This document shows, piece after piece, positions 16,103 to 23,834 of a DNA stretch of 40,786 bases. Source of the DNA: JAYWXI01 sp036016955 (GTDB lineage Bacteria > Bacteroidota > Bacteroidia > Flavobacteriales > Weeksellaceae); contig NZ_JAYWXI010000016.1 of NCBI RefSeq assembly GCF_036016955.1, forward strand, positions 1 through 40,786. Reading direction: 5' to 3'. The notes under the pieces were generated by a model. That model saw only the letters and a list, made by a program, of their open reading frames with translations. It searched no databases and had not been told where the DNA came from. Position numbers and translations under genes: made by a program. The first letter of the stretch is position 1. Every line of letters begins with the position of its first letter.

Positions 16103-17569
16103 ATGAAACGTAAGAATTGGTTAATCGTAGGACTTTTGGGAGCGGTGATTTTTGGCTTGGGGATGCTTGCTAATTCTATCATGCAAAGGAAAGCCGAGTC
16201 TATGCACCTTTCCAAAGCGAATAATAACATTAAGGATTTCGAGTCCAGAAACGAAATTTGGGGCGAAGCTTACCCCCGCGAATACGAATCTTGGGCTAAA
16301 ACTGCCGATACGACTTTTCGTTCCAAACACATGAGCAGCAATGCAGACGATATGTTGGAAGAAAGACCCGAAATGGTCATTCTTTGGGCAGGATATGCTT
16401 TTTCCAAAGACTATAAGGCTCCAAGAGGACACTTCTATGCCGTAAAAGATGTGGTGAGCACTTTAAGAACCGGCTCGCCCGATGCCGACCATCCCGATGT
16501 GCAGCCCGGTACCTGCTGGACCTGTAAAAGCCCCGATGTTCCCAGAATGATGAACCAAGTGGGCGTAGAGAATTTCTACAAATCCAAATGGTCCCAATTT
16601 GGTAGCGACGTGGTAAACCCTATCGGTTGTGCCGATTGCCACGACCCCAAAACCATGAACCTTACCATTACCCGTCCGGCTCTGGTGGAAGCCTACCAAA
16701 GAATGGGAAAAGACATCAAAAAAGCATCCCATCAGGAAATGCGTTCTTTGGTTTGCGCTCAGTGTCACGTGGAATACTACTTCAAAGGTGACAACAAGTA
16801 CCTTACTTTCCCTTGGGACAAAGGAATGTCTTTGGAAAACATGGAAGAATACTACGATAACGTAAAACACGTCGATTTTGTTCATAAACTCAGTAAAGCG
16901 CCTATCTTAAAGGCTCAACACCCGGATTTTGAAGTCTACAACTTGGGAATCCACGCTCAAAGAGGCGTTTCTTGTTCCGACTGTCATATGCCTTACAAAT
17001 CCGAAGGCGGCGTGAAATACACCGATCACCATATTTCCAGCCCACTGGCCAACATCAACAATACCTGCCAGGTATGCCACCGGGAATCTGAAAGCACGCT
17101 TGCCCAAAACGTTTACGAACGGCAAGACATGGTATTCCAGTTAAGAAACCGATTGGAAAAGCAACTAACCAAAGCCCACCTAATGGCAAAATTCCTTTGG
17201 GACAACAACGCCTCCGAGCAAGAAATGAAACCCGTTCTGGAGTTGATAAGAAAATCTCAGTGGCGGTGGGACTTCATTACCGCTTCCCACGGAGCCGCTT
17301 TCCACGCGCCGCTGGAATCCCAAAGAATTTTAGGCGATGGTCTTTATCTAGCCGTTCAAGCCGAATCTAAGATGAATGACATTGCCAACAAAAAGAACCT
17401 GAGCGGAAAATTCGTTATGCCTGACGTAAGCACCAAGGATAAAGCCCAGAAATTCATCGGTCTGGACATCCGCCAAGAAGAAGCCAATAAGGCCCGATTT
17501 ATGAAAACCGTTGTTCCCGAATGGCTTAAAAAAGCAAAAGACAAAGGGGTGCTAGTCTCCAAACAATAG
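16103..17569 (+). CDS. nrfA: Cytochrome c nitrite reductase catalytic subunit NrfA
   Basis: It catalyses six-electron reduction of nitrite to ammonium in the periplasm. The 488 residues include an N-terminal hydrophobic signal or anchor (about 5-22) and five haem sites: the diagnostic CWTCK at 138-142, which binds the catalytic lysine-ligated haem, and CXXCH sites at 176, 218, 291 and 322. Conserved catalytic surroundings such as GVSCSDCHMPY and the H in TASHGAAFH are present. It is co-transcribed with nrfH. A hairpin terminator follows, yet the dedicated maturation genes ccsB-ccsA come next, matching what is known for NrfA enzymes needing special maturation at the CXXCK site. Confidence 0.97.
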   Translation: MKRKNWLIVGLLGAVIFGLGMLANSIMQRKAESMHLSKANNNIKDFESRNEIWGEAYPREYESWAKTADTTFRSKHMSSNADDMLEERPEMVILWAGYAFSKDYKAPRGHFYAVKDVVSTLRTGSPDADHPDVQPGTCWTCKSPDVPRMMNQVGVENFYKSKWSQFGSDVVNPIGCADCHDPKTMNLTITRPALVEAYQRMGKDIKKASHQEMRSLVCAQCHVEYYFKGDNKYLTFPWDKGMSLENMEEYYDNVKHVDFVHKLSKAPILKAQHPDFEVYNLGIHAQRGVSCSDCHMPYKSEGGVKYTDHHISSPLANINNTCQVCHRESESTLAQNVYERQDMVFQLRNRLEKQLTKAHLMAKFLWDNNASEQEMKPVLELIRKSQWRWDFITASHGAAFHAPLESQRILGDGLYLAVQAESKMNDIANKKNLSGKFVMPDVSTKDKAQKFIGLDIRQEEANKARFMKTVVPEWLKKAKDKGVLVSKQ

Positions 17570-17586
17570 GATGATTCTTTTTTTAG

Positions 17587-17626
17587 CTCCCACCATCTAA
17601 AGTAAGATTGTGGGAGTTTTTATATT
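17587..17626 (+). terminator. Terminator after nrfA, ahead of ccsB
   Basis: CTCCCAC (17587-17593) pairs with GTGGGAG (17610-17616). An inner ATCT/AGAT stem extends the hairpin, and a T-rich run follows. It partly insulates ccsBA from nrfHA, allowing either read-through or an unseen promoter for ccsB. Confidence 0.8.
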
Positions 17627-17654
17627 TTTATACCTCCGTAAAAACAAAAACCGT

Positions 17655-18881
17655 ATGAAGTTTGAAAATACCTTAAGCAGCAGAACCCAGTTCAGGGACG
17701 CCCTGATAATTAATTTGGCTCTGCTTGTACTGGGCTTTCCTCTCCAGTATTTCTTTGGAAACATCCCTAAAGAGTATGTTTCTTTCCCCTACAACATCGG
17801 AGCGGGCGTCGCTTTCGTGCTGTTATGGACCATGCTTTTTTACTTTTTTAAACAGAAAAAAATAATTGGTCTGCTGGACAGCTCGCCTTTTGCAATTGTT
17901 ACAACGATTGTCATGGGGATTCTCAGCATCGGTCTGGGGGTTTTCAATATTAGTCCCGACTCCCCCAACTACACTCTTCTCACCCGATTAGGCATCAACC
18001 AAATCACCACCACTTGGTATTTCGCCCTGATTTTCTTTGCCCTTTTGGTGAATCTTTGGCTGAGCATCCTCAAACGGGCCTTGGTTTTCCAAACTAAAAA
18101 CATCACGTTTCTCCTAAACCATTTTGGGCTTTGGCTGGCGTTGTTTGCCGGAGTCTTAGGGCAAGGCGACCTGACCAAACTCAAAATGACCCTTCAGGAA
18201 GGACAACCGGAATGGCGGGCAACCGACGAACACGGCCACGTCGTAGAACTGCCGTTGGCCCTCGAATTGAAAAAATTCCGGATGGACATCTATCCCAACA
18301 AACTATTCTTAATCGACGAAAAAGGCGAAACCGTACCCAAGGCCAAACCCGACGGTTTCATGTTGGAAAAAGCCGGCGCCAAACATTCGTTCGAAGACTG
18401 GGAAGTAACCCTTATCGAATACATCGAAAATGCTGTTATCGTAGAGGAAAACCGATACGGCAAAAACCCGATGTGGGGCGCCACCAACGCCGCTAAAGTC
18501 CTCATAAAAAATAAAAAAACCAAAGAACAAAAAGAAGAATGGATCTCCTGTGGCAACTTCATGTTTCCGCCCAAAGTTGTCAAATTGAGCGAGAAACGAA
18601 CCCTCGTGATGGCACCGCCCGAAGCCAAAAAATACCAATCCGACGTTTTGGTTTACCAAAAAGACAACGATAAAATAGAAGAAGGAGAAATTTTAGTAAA
18701 CCAGCCGCTGAAAATCAACGGATGGAAAATTTATCAAGTAAGCTACAACGAAAATTTGGGACGGTGGTCCGACATCAGCGTTTTGGAGCTGGTATTGGAT
18801 CCTTGGTTGCCTTTGGTCTACATCGGCATCTTCATCCTCATGTTAGGAACCGTTAGTTTTTTATTTCAAAATCGTAAGTAA
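17655..18881 (+). CDS. ccsB: Cytochrome c biogenesis protein CcsB/ResB
   Basis: This System II component works with CcsA to deliver and attach haem to apocytochromes c. It is 408 residues from ATG 17655; the upstream in-frame TTG at 17610 lies in the nrfA terminator and is rejected. Five hydrophobic segments occupy the first 165 or so residues, then a large periplasmic ResB-type domain (about 170-375, with WISCGNFMFPP and KINGWKIYQVSY), then a last membrane segment near 380-400. The stop is 2 bp before the ccsA start, so the two are translated together. In epsilonproteobacteria the equivalent NrfI is a CcsBA fusion dedicated to NrfA; here the pair is split. Confidence 0.9.
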   Translation: MKFENTLSSRTQFRDALIINLALLVLGFPLQYFFGNIPKEYVSFPYNIGAGVAFVLLWTMLFYFFKQKKIIGLLDSSPFAIVTTIVMGILSIGLGVFNISPDSPNYTLLTRLGINQITTTWYFALIFFALLVNLWLSILKRALVFQTKNITFLLNHFGLWLALFAGVLGQGDLTKLKMTLQEGQPEWRATDEHGHVVELPLALELKKFRMDIYPNKLFLIDEKGETVPKAKPDGFMLEKAGAKHSFEDWEVTLIEYIENAVIVEENRYGKNPMWGATNAAKVLIKNKKTKEQKEEWISCGNFMFPPKVVKLSEKRTLVMAPPEAKKYQSDVLVYQKDNDKIEEGEILVNQPLKINGWKIYQVSYNENLGRWSDISVLELVLDPWLPLVYIGIFILMLGTVSFLFQNRK

Positions 18882-18883
18882 TC

Positions 18884-19678
18884 ATGTGGAGTATTTTTAG
18901 TTCTATCGTATTTGTTTTATTAGCCCTATGGCTAAGTTCTGCCGCCCTTTTATTTTCAAAGAAAAAGGCACTCGTGCGGCTCTCAGTCGGGCTTCACGGC
19001 TTAGGAAGTCTTTTGATGGGAGGCTTCATTGTCGGCTTATGGATCACTTTGGAGCGTCCACCGCTGCGGACTTTGGCCGAAACAAGGTTGTGGTATGCCT
19101 TTTTTATTTCGGTTATCGGCGGAGTGCTCTACCTCCTCTATAAACAAAAATGGATTCTGCATTATGCCATCGTGATGGCTGCCGTATTCACCCTAATCAC
19201 CTACTTTAACCCCGACACCATTAACAAAACCTTAATGCCCGCCCTCCACAGCGTTTGGTTCGTGCCTCATGTCGTGGTCTATATTTTCGCGTACGCCATG
19301 TTTGGTATGGCCACCTTGGTCGCCCTAGCCGGCGTTTACCGCCACCACCGGAAACAATCCACCGACAAAACCATCCAGCTAATGAATCAGCTCGTTAACG
19401 TAGGTTACAGCTTCCTCACGTTGGGCCTATTATTCGGTGCCTTGTGGGCCAAAGAAGCCTGGGGCCATTATTGGACCTGGGACCCCAAAGAAACCTGGGC
19501 CTTCATCAGTTGGCTGGGGTATTTGGTCTACATCCATTACCGCTTCAAATTCAAAAATGAAGAAACCGCCACGCCATTCTACATCATCATCATCGCCTTC
19601 CTTCTCTTGCTAGTATGCTGGTTCGGGGTAAATTATCTGCCCACCGCTCAAAACAGCGTCCATACCTATACGGGATAA
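18884..19678 (+). CDS. ccsA: Cytochrome c biogenesis protein CcsA
   Basis: This is the 264-residue multi-spanning partner of CcsB. It contains the tryptophan-rich haem-handling motif of the CcmC/CcmF/CcsA family, WGHYWTWDPKETWAF, at about residues 195-210, flanked by membrane segments. Histidines in WFVPHVVVYIF (near residue 128) and near the C-terminus (NSVHTYTG) are candidate external haem ligands. It ends the nrf region just before a large GC-rich terminator. Probable role: haem attachment to NrfH and NrfA, and perhaps to other c-type cytochromes encoded elsewhere. Confidence 0.93.
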   Translation: MWSIFSSIVFVLLALWLSSAALLFSKKKALVRLSVGLHGLGSLLMGGFIVGLWITLERPPLRTLAETRLWYAFFISVIGGVLYLLYKQKWILHYAIVMAAVFTLITYFNPDTINKTLMPALHSVWFVPHVVVYIFAYAMFGMATLVALAGVYRHHRKQSTDKTIQLMNQLVNVGYSFLTLGLLFGALWAKEAWGHYWTWDPKETWAFISWLGYLVYIHYRFKFKNEETATPFYIIIIAFLLLLVCWFGVNYLPTAQNSVHTYTG

Positions 19679-19700
19679 GACCTCCCGTGACTTATAAACT

Positions 19701-19746
19701 CACACGGGCGGCTCGGAAATTCCGAGCCGCCCGTGTGTTATTTCTC
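19701..19746 (+). terminator. Very strong GC-rich terminator after ccsA
   Basis: Eighteen-base arms (19701-19718 and 19720-19737) form an almost complete palindrome rich in GC, followed by TTATTTCTCTC on the + strand. It separates ccsA from the convergent prfA. Confidence 0.85.
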
Positions 19747-19758
19747 TCAAAAAAATGT

Positions 19759-20844
19759 TTAATAATTTTCTTCTTCCCCTTTCATCTTTTCTGCGTTTTC
19801 CGCCATAATCACCGCATCAATCATTTCTTGAATGTCGCCGTTCATATACCCGTCAAGATTATAAATCGATTTGTTGATTCGGTGGTCCGTCACCCTGCCT
19901 TGAGGGTAATTGTACGTCTTAATCTTAGCCGAACGGTCTCCCGTAGACACCATGGTTTTCCTCTGTGCAGCAATATCTCCCACTACTTCCTGCAATTTGA
20001 TGTCGTAAAGCTTCGCCCGAAGCATTTCCATTGCCAACTCCCTATTGGCCAGCTGCGAACGCGCCTGCTGACAAACCACCACAATCCCCGACGGTTTATG
20101 CGTCAACTGAACCTTCGTCTCGACCTTATTAACGTTCTGCCCTCCGGCTCCTCCCGAACGGGACGTTTGCATCTCAATATCCGCCGGATTAATCTCAACA
20201 TCCACTTCCTCCGCCTCTGGAAGAACCGCCACCGTAATCGCCGAGGTATGGACCCTGCCTTGAGACTCCGTCTCCGGAACACGCTGAACACGATGCACTC
20301 CAGATTCAAATTTCATAATCCCGTAGACTCCTTCCCCTTCAACTTTCATCACCAATTCTTTATACCCTTTCGATGCCTCATTGGAATCCGTCACCTCATG
20401 ACGCCACCCTTTGCTCTTAAAATACATCGCATACATCCGATAAACGTCCTCCACGAAAATCGCCGCCTCATCACCACCGGTGCCCGCACGAAGTTCCACA
20501 ATCACGTTCTTATCGTCCGCAGGATCCTTCGGAATAAGCAACACTTTCAATTCCTCCTCGTACCCCGGAAGTTTCTCCTGAGCCTCCAGCTTTTCCATCT
20601 TTGCCAAATCCACCAAATCCCGATCCGACCCATCCGCAATGATTTCCTCGGACTCCGCAATGGTATCCAATGCCGCCTTGTATTCGTCGTAAACCCGAAC
20701 GATCTTGCCCAAATCGCTATACTCCTTATTAAGCTGGGAGTAACGTTTTTGATCCGAAATCACATCGGGTTGTATGATAAGATCCGCTACCTCATTGTAA
20801 CGCTGTTTAATTGCTTCTAATTTTGGAATCAGAGACTTTGCCAT
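19759..20844 (-). CDS. prfA: Peptide chain release factor 1
   Basis: It terminates translation at UAA and UAG. It is 361 residues from the ATG at 20844, the normal RF1 length; an upstream frame to 20949 would add 35 residues of promoter-region translation and is rejected. The GGQ tripeptide is present in SRSGGAGGQNVNKVET, and RF1-type stop recognition is indicated by the PxT motif in RVPETESQGRVHTSA. The N-terminal coiled domain is intact. It is monocistronic by appearance, with a TATCTTTG -7 element about 50 bp upstream and a small hairpin in the leader. Confidence 0.97.
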   Translation of the reverse strand: MAKSLIPKLEAIKQRYNEVADLIIQPDVISDQKRYSQLNKEYSDLGKIVRVYDEYKAALDTIAESEEIIADGSDRDLVDLAKMEKLEAQEKLPGYEEELKVLLIPKDPADDKNVIVELRAGTGGDEAAIFVEDVYRMYAMYFKSKGWRHEVTDSNEASKGYKELVMKVEGEGVYGIMKFESGVHRVQRVPETESQGRVHTSAITVAVLPEAEEVDVEINPADIEMQTSRSGGAGGQNVNKVETKVQLTHKPSGIVVVCQQARSQLANRELAMEMLRAKLYDIKLQEVVGDIAAQRKTMVSTGDRSAKIKTYNYPQGRVTDHRINKSIYNLDGYMNGDIQEMIDAVIMAENAEKMKGEEENY

Positions 20845-20863
20845 TTCTTTAATTTCGATTTCG

Positions 20864-20879
20864 TCCCGCCATAGCGGGA
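20864..20879. other. Hairpin in the prfA leader
   Basis: TCCCGC-CATA-GCGGGA forms a 6-bp GC-rich hairpin 19 bp upstream of the prfA ATG, inside the predicted 50-nt leader. It might affect translation or be a small dispersed repeat. No T-run follows, so it is not a terminator. Confidence 0.4.
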
Positions 20880-20897
20880 TTTGGTTTTTAACGGATG

Positions 20898-20905
20898 CAA
20901 AGATA
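20898..20905 (-). promoter_or_regulatory. -7 element of prfA
   Basis: The - strand reads TATCTTTG, an exact TAnnTTTG match 53 bp before the start codon. The -33 box is not obvious. Confidence 0.55.
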
Positions 20906-20959
20906 GGGAAAAGATAACAGATGCTCTTCGTAAAAACAGCAAACTCCACCCTCTTTCAT

Positions 20960-20991
20960 AAAAAACGGCTTTCCCAAAAGAAAGACCGTTT
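20960..20991 (-). terminator. Terminator of the phosphate transporter gene
   Basis: Read on the - strand, AAACGGTCTTTC pairs with GAAAGCCGTTTT (one T-C mismatch) around a 6-nt loop, followed by a T-run. It lies 17 bp past the transporter stop. Confidence 0.8.
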
Positions 20992-21007
20992 CCGTAAAAA
21001 ATCCCGT

Positions 21008-23278
21008 TTATTCCGTTTCGGTTCCGCCACCCACCGACGGTATCTTTTTATCGTACAAACGCAAAAACATTTTTGAAATACGCATTAACACCGCCTGAAT
21101 ATCCCGACTCTGCAAAAAAACATTCGTCTGCAAAATCCCCTCCTTCGTGCTCGGTTTGGCTTCGTTGATGTTAAGAATTTGCGCATCCAGCTTGTCATTG
21201 ATAAATGCCCTCACATCATTCCTCGTTTTGCGTACCGTTTCCAAATCCTCATGCTCCGTCTGCTCCAAAGAAACCAATACCAAATTAAAAAAATGATACA
21301 TTTTTCGATCCAAGGTCTTAAGATCTTCCAAAAACGCCTCGTCGGTAATTTCATGAAGATTTTTGACATAAAACATCGCCTCATCACTCAAAAACTTAGT
21401 CGACTGCGACAAATCCTGAATAAAATCGCTACTGAGAACAATCACCTGAGAGGTCAGTTTATCATTAGCCTCCAACGATTTTAAGTATTTTATACTCTTG
21501 GTACGAACATGATACCCGTGCTGCTCCAAATCCACCAACGTCTTGTTCGCTTGTTCCAACTTGGCAATATTCCCAGTAATCAAACCATCCAAAACCGTAT
21601 TATAACTGGCCGCAATTTCCGAAATCGTCGCACTAACCAAAGATTGATATTTCTGCACCGTATCCAAATCCTTCTGATCCAAAACTTTAAGGCGGTCCTT
21701 GGTTTTCTTCGATTTCTTCTCCTTCTGACTGAACTGAATCTGAGAAACCACAATATAAAGCAAAACCAGCCCCATCAAAACAAAAGCCCCAATCTGCCCG
21801 CCCTTATACAACACCAAGGCAAATAAAGCCGACACACTAAACGCAATAAGCGCCGTAATAAACCACCCGCCGATAACCGACAAAACGCCCGCCACCCGGT
21901 ACACCGCGCTATCCCGCCCCCAAGCCTTATCCGCCAAAGAACTTCCCATAGCCACCATAAACGAAACATACGTTGTAGACAAAGGAAGTTTATTAGAGGT
22001 CGCCCAAGCAATAATAATGGAAGCCATGACCAAATTAACCGATGCCCTTATCAAATCAAAAGCCGGTTGGTCTGTCGTTACCGCCTCCTGAAGCTTCTTC
22101 TTCTCAAAACTCGTATTATAGCGTTTCGTTACAGAAGAAGGAATAATCACCCCGAAAATTTTACTAAAGGTAATGGACGAGTTCACAATACTTCGCGAAA
22201 CTGCATTGGGACGGAATTTTTCTTCCCCCTCATCCTGACGCCCCAGCGAAACTTCCGTTTCGGTTACTTTTTTAGCCTTGGCACTAAACCAAATCGTAAG
22301 CCCCATAACCACCCCGGCCATCAACAGCATATAATTAGGCACAATGACATCGCTTCCCGCCAGATACCCCATATAGTATTCCGAAGAAGGTAAACCGGAT
22401 TCCATCCAATTCTGATAAGCCAGCAATCCCGTGATCGGAACCCCAATAAAATTCACCAAATCATTTCCCGCAAAAGCCATGGCCAAAGAAAAAGTCCCCG
22501 CCAAAACCACTATTTTCAAAGGGTTAATCCCCCAAAGCCTCTGCATCGCAAACAAAAGCAAAGTGGATATCGTAAAAATAAAAATGATAATCGGAAGCGT
22601 ATTATCCCGGATAAAACCCGATATTTCTCCGGAAAGCAGCGTCGTTCCTTTTAGTCCCTTAATAAGAAGAAAATAAACGATCGCCGTAATCCCAATGCCC
22701 GAAAACAAAGCGCCAAGCTGTTTAATTTTAGCCTCGTACTGAAATGTAAAAAGCAACCTGCAAAAATATTGCACCAACACCCCTGCCGTAAAGGCAATCA
22801 GAATGGAAAGAAAAATCCCAGAGACAATTGTCCCTGTACTTTCAAAATTAATGTACTTCCAAATCTCTCCAATACTATCGTTCTTGCTCATGGAAAACAA
22901 AATCCCCGCCATCAAAGATGCTCCCAAAAGCTCAAAGACAATGGAAACCGTCGTGGAAGTAGGAAGCCCCAAACTATTGAATATATCTAACAGTACAATA
23001 TCCGTCAGCATGACGGCCAAAAAAACCACCAATAAAACATCAAAGGTAAAATGCTGAGGGTAGAAAATCCCCTTCCTCGCAATCTCCATAATACCACTGG
23101 AAAACACCGAGCCAATAATAATCCCCGCAATGGCAATCATAATTACCGTACGGTAAGAGGCCACCTTAGACCCTATGGCCGAATTGAGAAAATTAACCGC
23201 ATCGTTGCTCACCCCCACAATAAGATCCAATACCGCCAGCAACATTAACACACCGATAATAAAGATATAAAAATCCAT
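21008..23278 (-). CDS. PiT-family inorganic phosphate transporter with PhoU-like C-terminus
   Basis: This 756-residue inner-membrane phosphate symporter shows both halves of the PHO4 signature: GVSNDAVNFLNSAIG near residues 22-36 and AFAGNDLVNFIGVPITG in the middle. About twelve hydrophobic segments fill residues 1-525. The last 220 residues are charged and helical (KDRLKVLDQKDLDTVQKYQ onward) and resemble a fused PhoU-like four-helix regulatory domain, which other bacteria often encode as a separate gene beside pit. A central cytoplasmic loop (about 335-390) links the halves. A TAAATTTG element lies 23 bp upstream. Flavobacterial homologs of this fused form are common as far as I know. Phosphate specificity is family knowledge. 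Confidence 0.92.
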   Translation of the reverse strand: MDFYIFIIGVLMLLAVLDLIVGVSNDAVNFLNSAIGSKVASYRTVIMIAIAGIIIGSVFSSGIMEIARKGIFYPQHFTFDVLLVVFLAVMLTDIVLLDIFNSLGLPTSTTVSIVFELLGASLMAGILFSMSKNDSIGEIWKYINFESTGTIVSGIFLSILIAFTAGVLVQYFCRLLFTFQYEAKIKQLGALFSGIGITAIVYFLLIKGLKGTTLLSGEISGFIRDNTLPIIIFIFTISTLLLFAMQRLWGINPLKIVVLAGTFSLAMAFAGNDLVNFIGVPITGLLAYQNWMESGLPSSEYYMGYLAGSDVIVPNYMLLMAGVVMGLTIWFSAKAKKVTETEVSLGRQDEGEEKFRPNAVSRSIVNSSITFSKIFGVIIPSSVTKRYNTSFEKKKLQEAVTTDQPAFDLIRASVNLVMASIIIAWATSNKLPLSTTYVSFMVAMGSSLADKAWGRDSAVYRVAGVLSVIGGWFITALIAFSVSALFALVLYKGGQIGAFVLMGLVLLYIVVSQIQFSQKEKKSKKTKDRLKVLDQKDLDTVQKYQSLVSATISEIAASYNTVLDGLITGNIAKLEQANKTLVDLEQHGYHVRTKSIKYLKSLEANDKLTSQVIVLSSDFIQDLSQSTKFLSDEAMFYVKNLHEITDEAFLEDLKTLDRKMYHFFNLVLVSLEQTEHEDLETVRKTRNDVRAFINDKLDAQILNINEAKPSTKEGILQTNVFLQSRDIQAVLMRISKMFLRLYDKKIPSVGGGTETE

Positions 23279-23300
23279 CTGTCAAATGCTTAAACTAATG

Positions 23301-23308
23301 CAAATTTA
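23301..23308 (-). promoter_or_regulatory. -7 element of the phosphate transporter gene
   Basis: The - strand reads TAAATTTG, an exact TAnnTTTG match, predicting a leader of about 20 nt. The -33 position is not convincing. Confidence 0.5.
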
Positions 23309-23352
23309 CATGATGCCGCCTGCATCCCCCTTATATGTTAACAAAACTTAAT

Positions 23353-23379
23353 AAAAAAAGCCGCTATCAAACGATAGCG
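23353..23379 (-). terminator. Terminator downstream of the 91-residue membrane protein
   Basis: CGCTATC / GATAGCG with a 4-nt loop is followed on the - strand by GG-C-T7. It sits 72 bp past the stop of the gene at 23451-23726 and upstream of the phosphate transporter promoter. Confidence 0.8.
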
Positions 23380-23450
23380 ACTCGATATATATTGTTTTGC
23401 TTTGAGTATCCCTTCTCCCGAAAATAAGGCGGGGAAGCGATATCACCAAA

Positions 23451-23726
23451 TTAATGATGATCGTGATGATGGATAAACGGCCCGTCTCCTTTCGGATTGC
23501 TGTAAATGACTTCTGCTCCTTGCTCGGGAAGAGTCTTACGACGAATCTGTTCTGGATCAAACGGCTTGGTTTTACCAAAATACTCCGCCAGTCCCTCCGT
23601 AAGCCACATTGGGATAACCACGCCAAAGAACATGAAAATACACCAAAAGCCTACCAAGAACATGATAACGAAAAACAGAAACCACAAAAATTGGTAAAAG
23701 GGCCACAATTCTAATATTACTAGCAT
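23451..23726 (-). CDS. Small membrane protein with His-rich C-terminus
   Basis: This 91-residue product is not recognised. One long or two tightly spaced hydrophobic segments rich in Phe and Trp cover about residues 7-42. A soluble tail follows, with 'LTEGLAEYFGKTKPFDPEQI' and a final HHHDHH, which could bind a transition metal. It has its own TAATTTTG element 18 bp upstream and its own terminator, so it is a real single-gene unit, probably specific to Flavobacteriia. Neighbours (fumarase, phosphate transporter) do not point to a role. A small accessory subunit of a respiratory complex would fit the size and composition, but this is speculation. Confidence 0.75.
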   Translation of the reverse strand: MLVILELWPFYQFLWFLFFVIMFLVGFWCIFMFFGVVIPMWLTEGLAEYFGKTKPFDPEQIRRKTLPEQGAEVIYSNPKGDGPFIHHHDHH

Positions 23727-23743
23727 CTTCTTAAGATTTTCAG

Positions 23744-23751
23744 CAAAATTA
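23744..23751 (-). promoter_or_regulatory. -7 element of the small membrane protein gene
   Basis: The - strand reads TAATTTTG, matching TAnnTTTG, 17 bp before the start codon. Confidence 0.5.
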
Positions 23752-23834
23752 ATTTTTTTTCCTGTATTTAGAAAATTTTAACAGGACAAATTTCACTTCT
23801 GATTAAAAAAAATACGAACTTCCAAAACCTATGC

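Noticed and set aside
19615..20820. 401-codon open frame antisense to prfA
   Set aside because: It overlaps the end of ccsA and runs opposite to release factor 1 with GGQ motif. Its sequence is low in acidic residues and shows no recognisable domain.
23761..23785. CCTGT/ACAGG inverted repeat as a fumarase terminator
   Set aside because: No T-run follows on either strand in the right position, and the 5-bp stem with a 15-nt loop is too weak.
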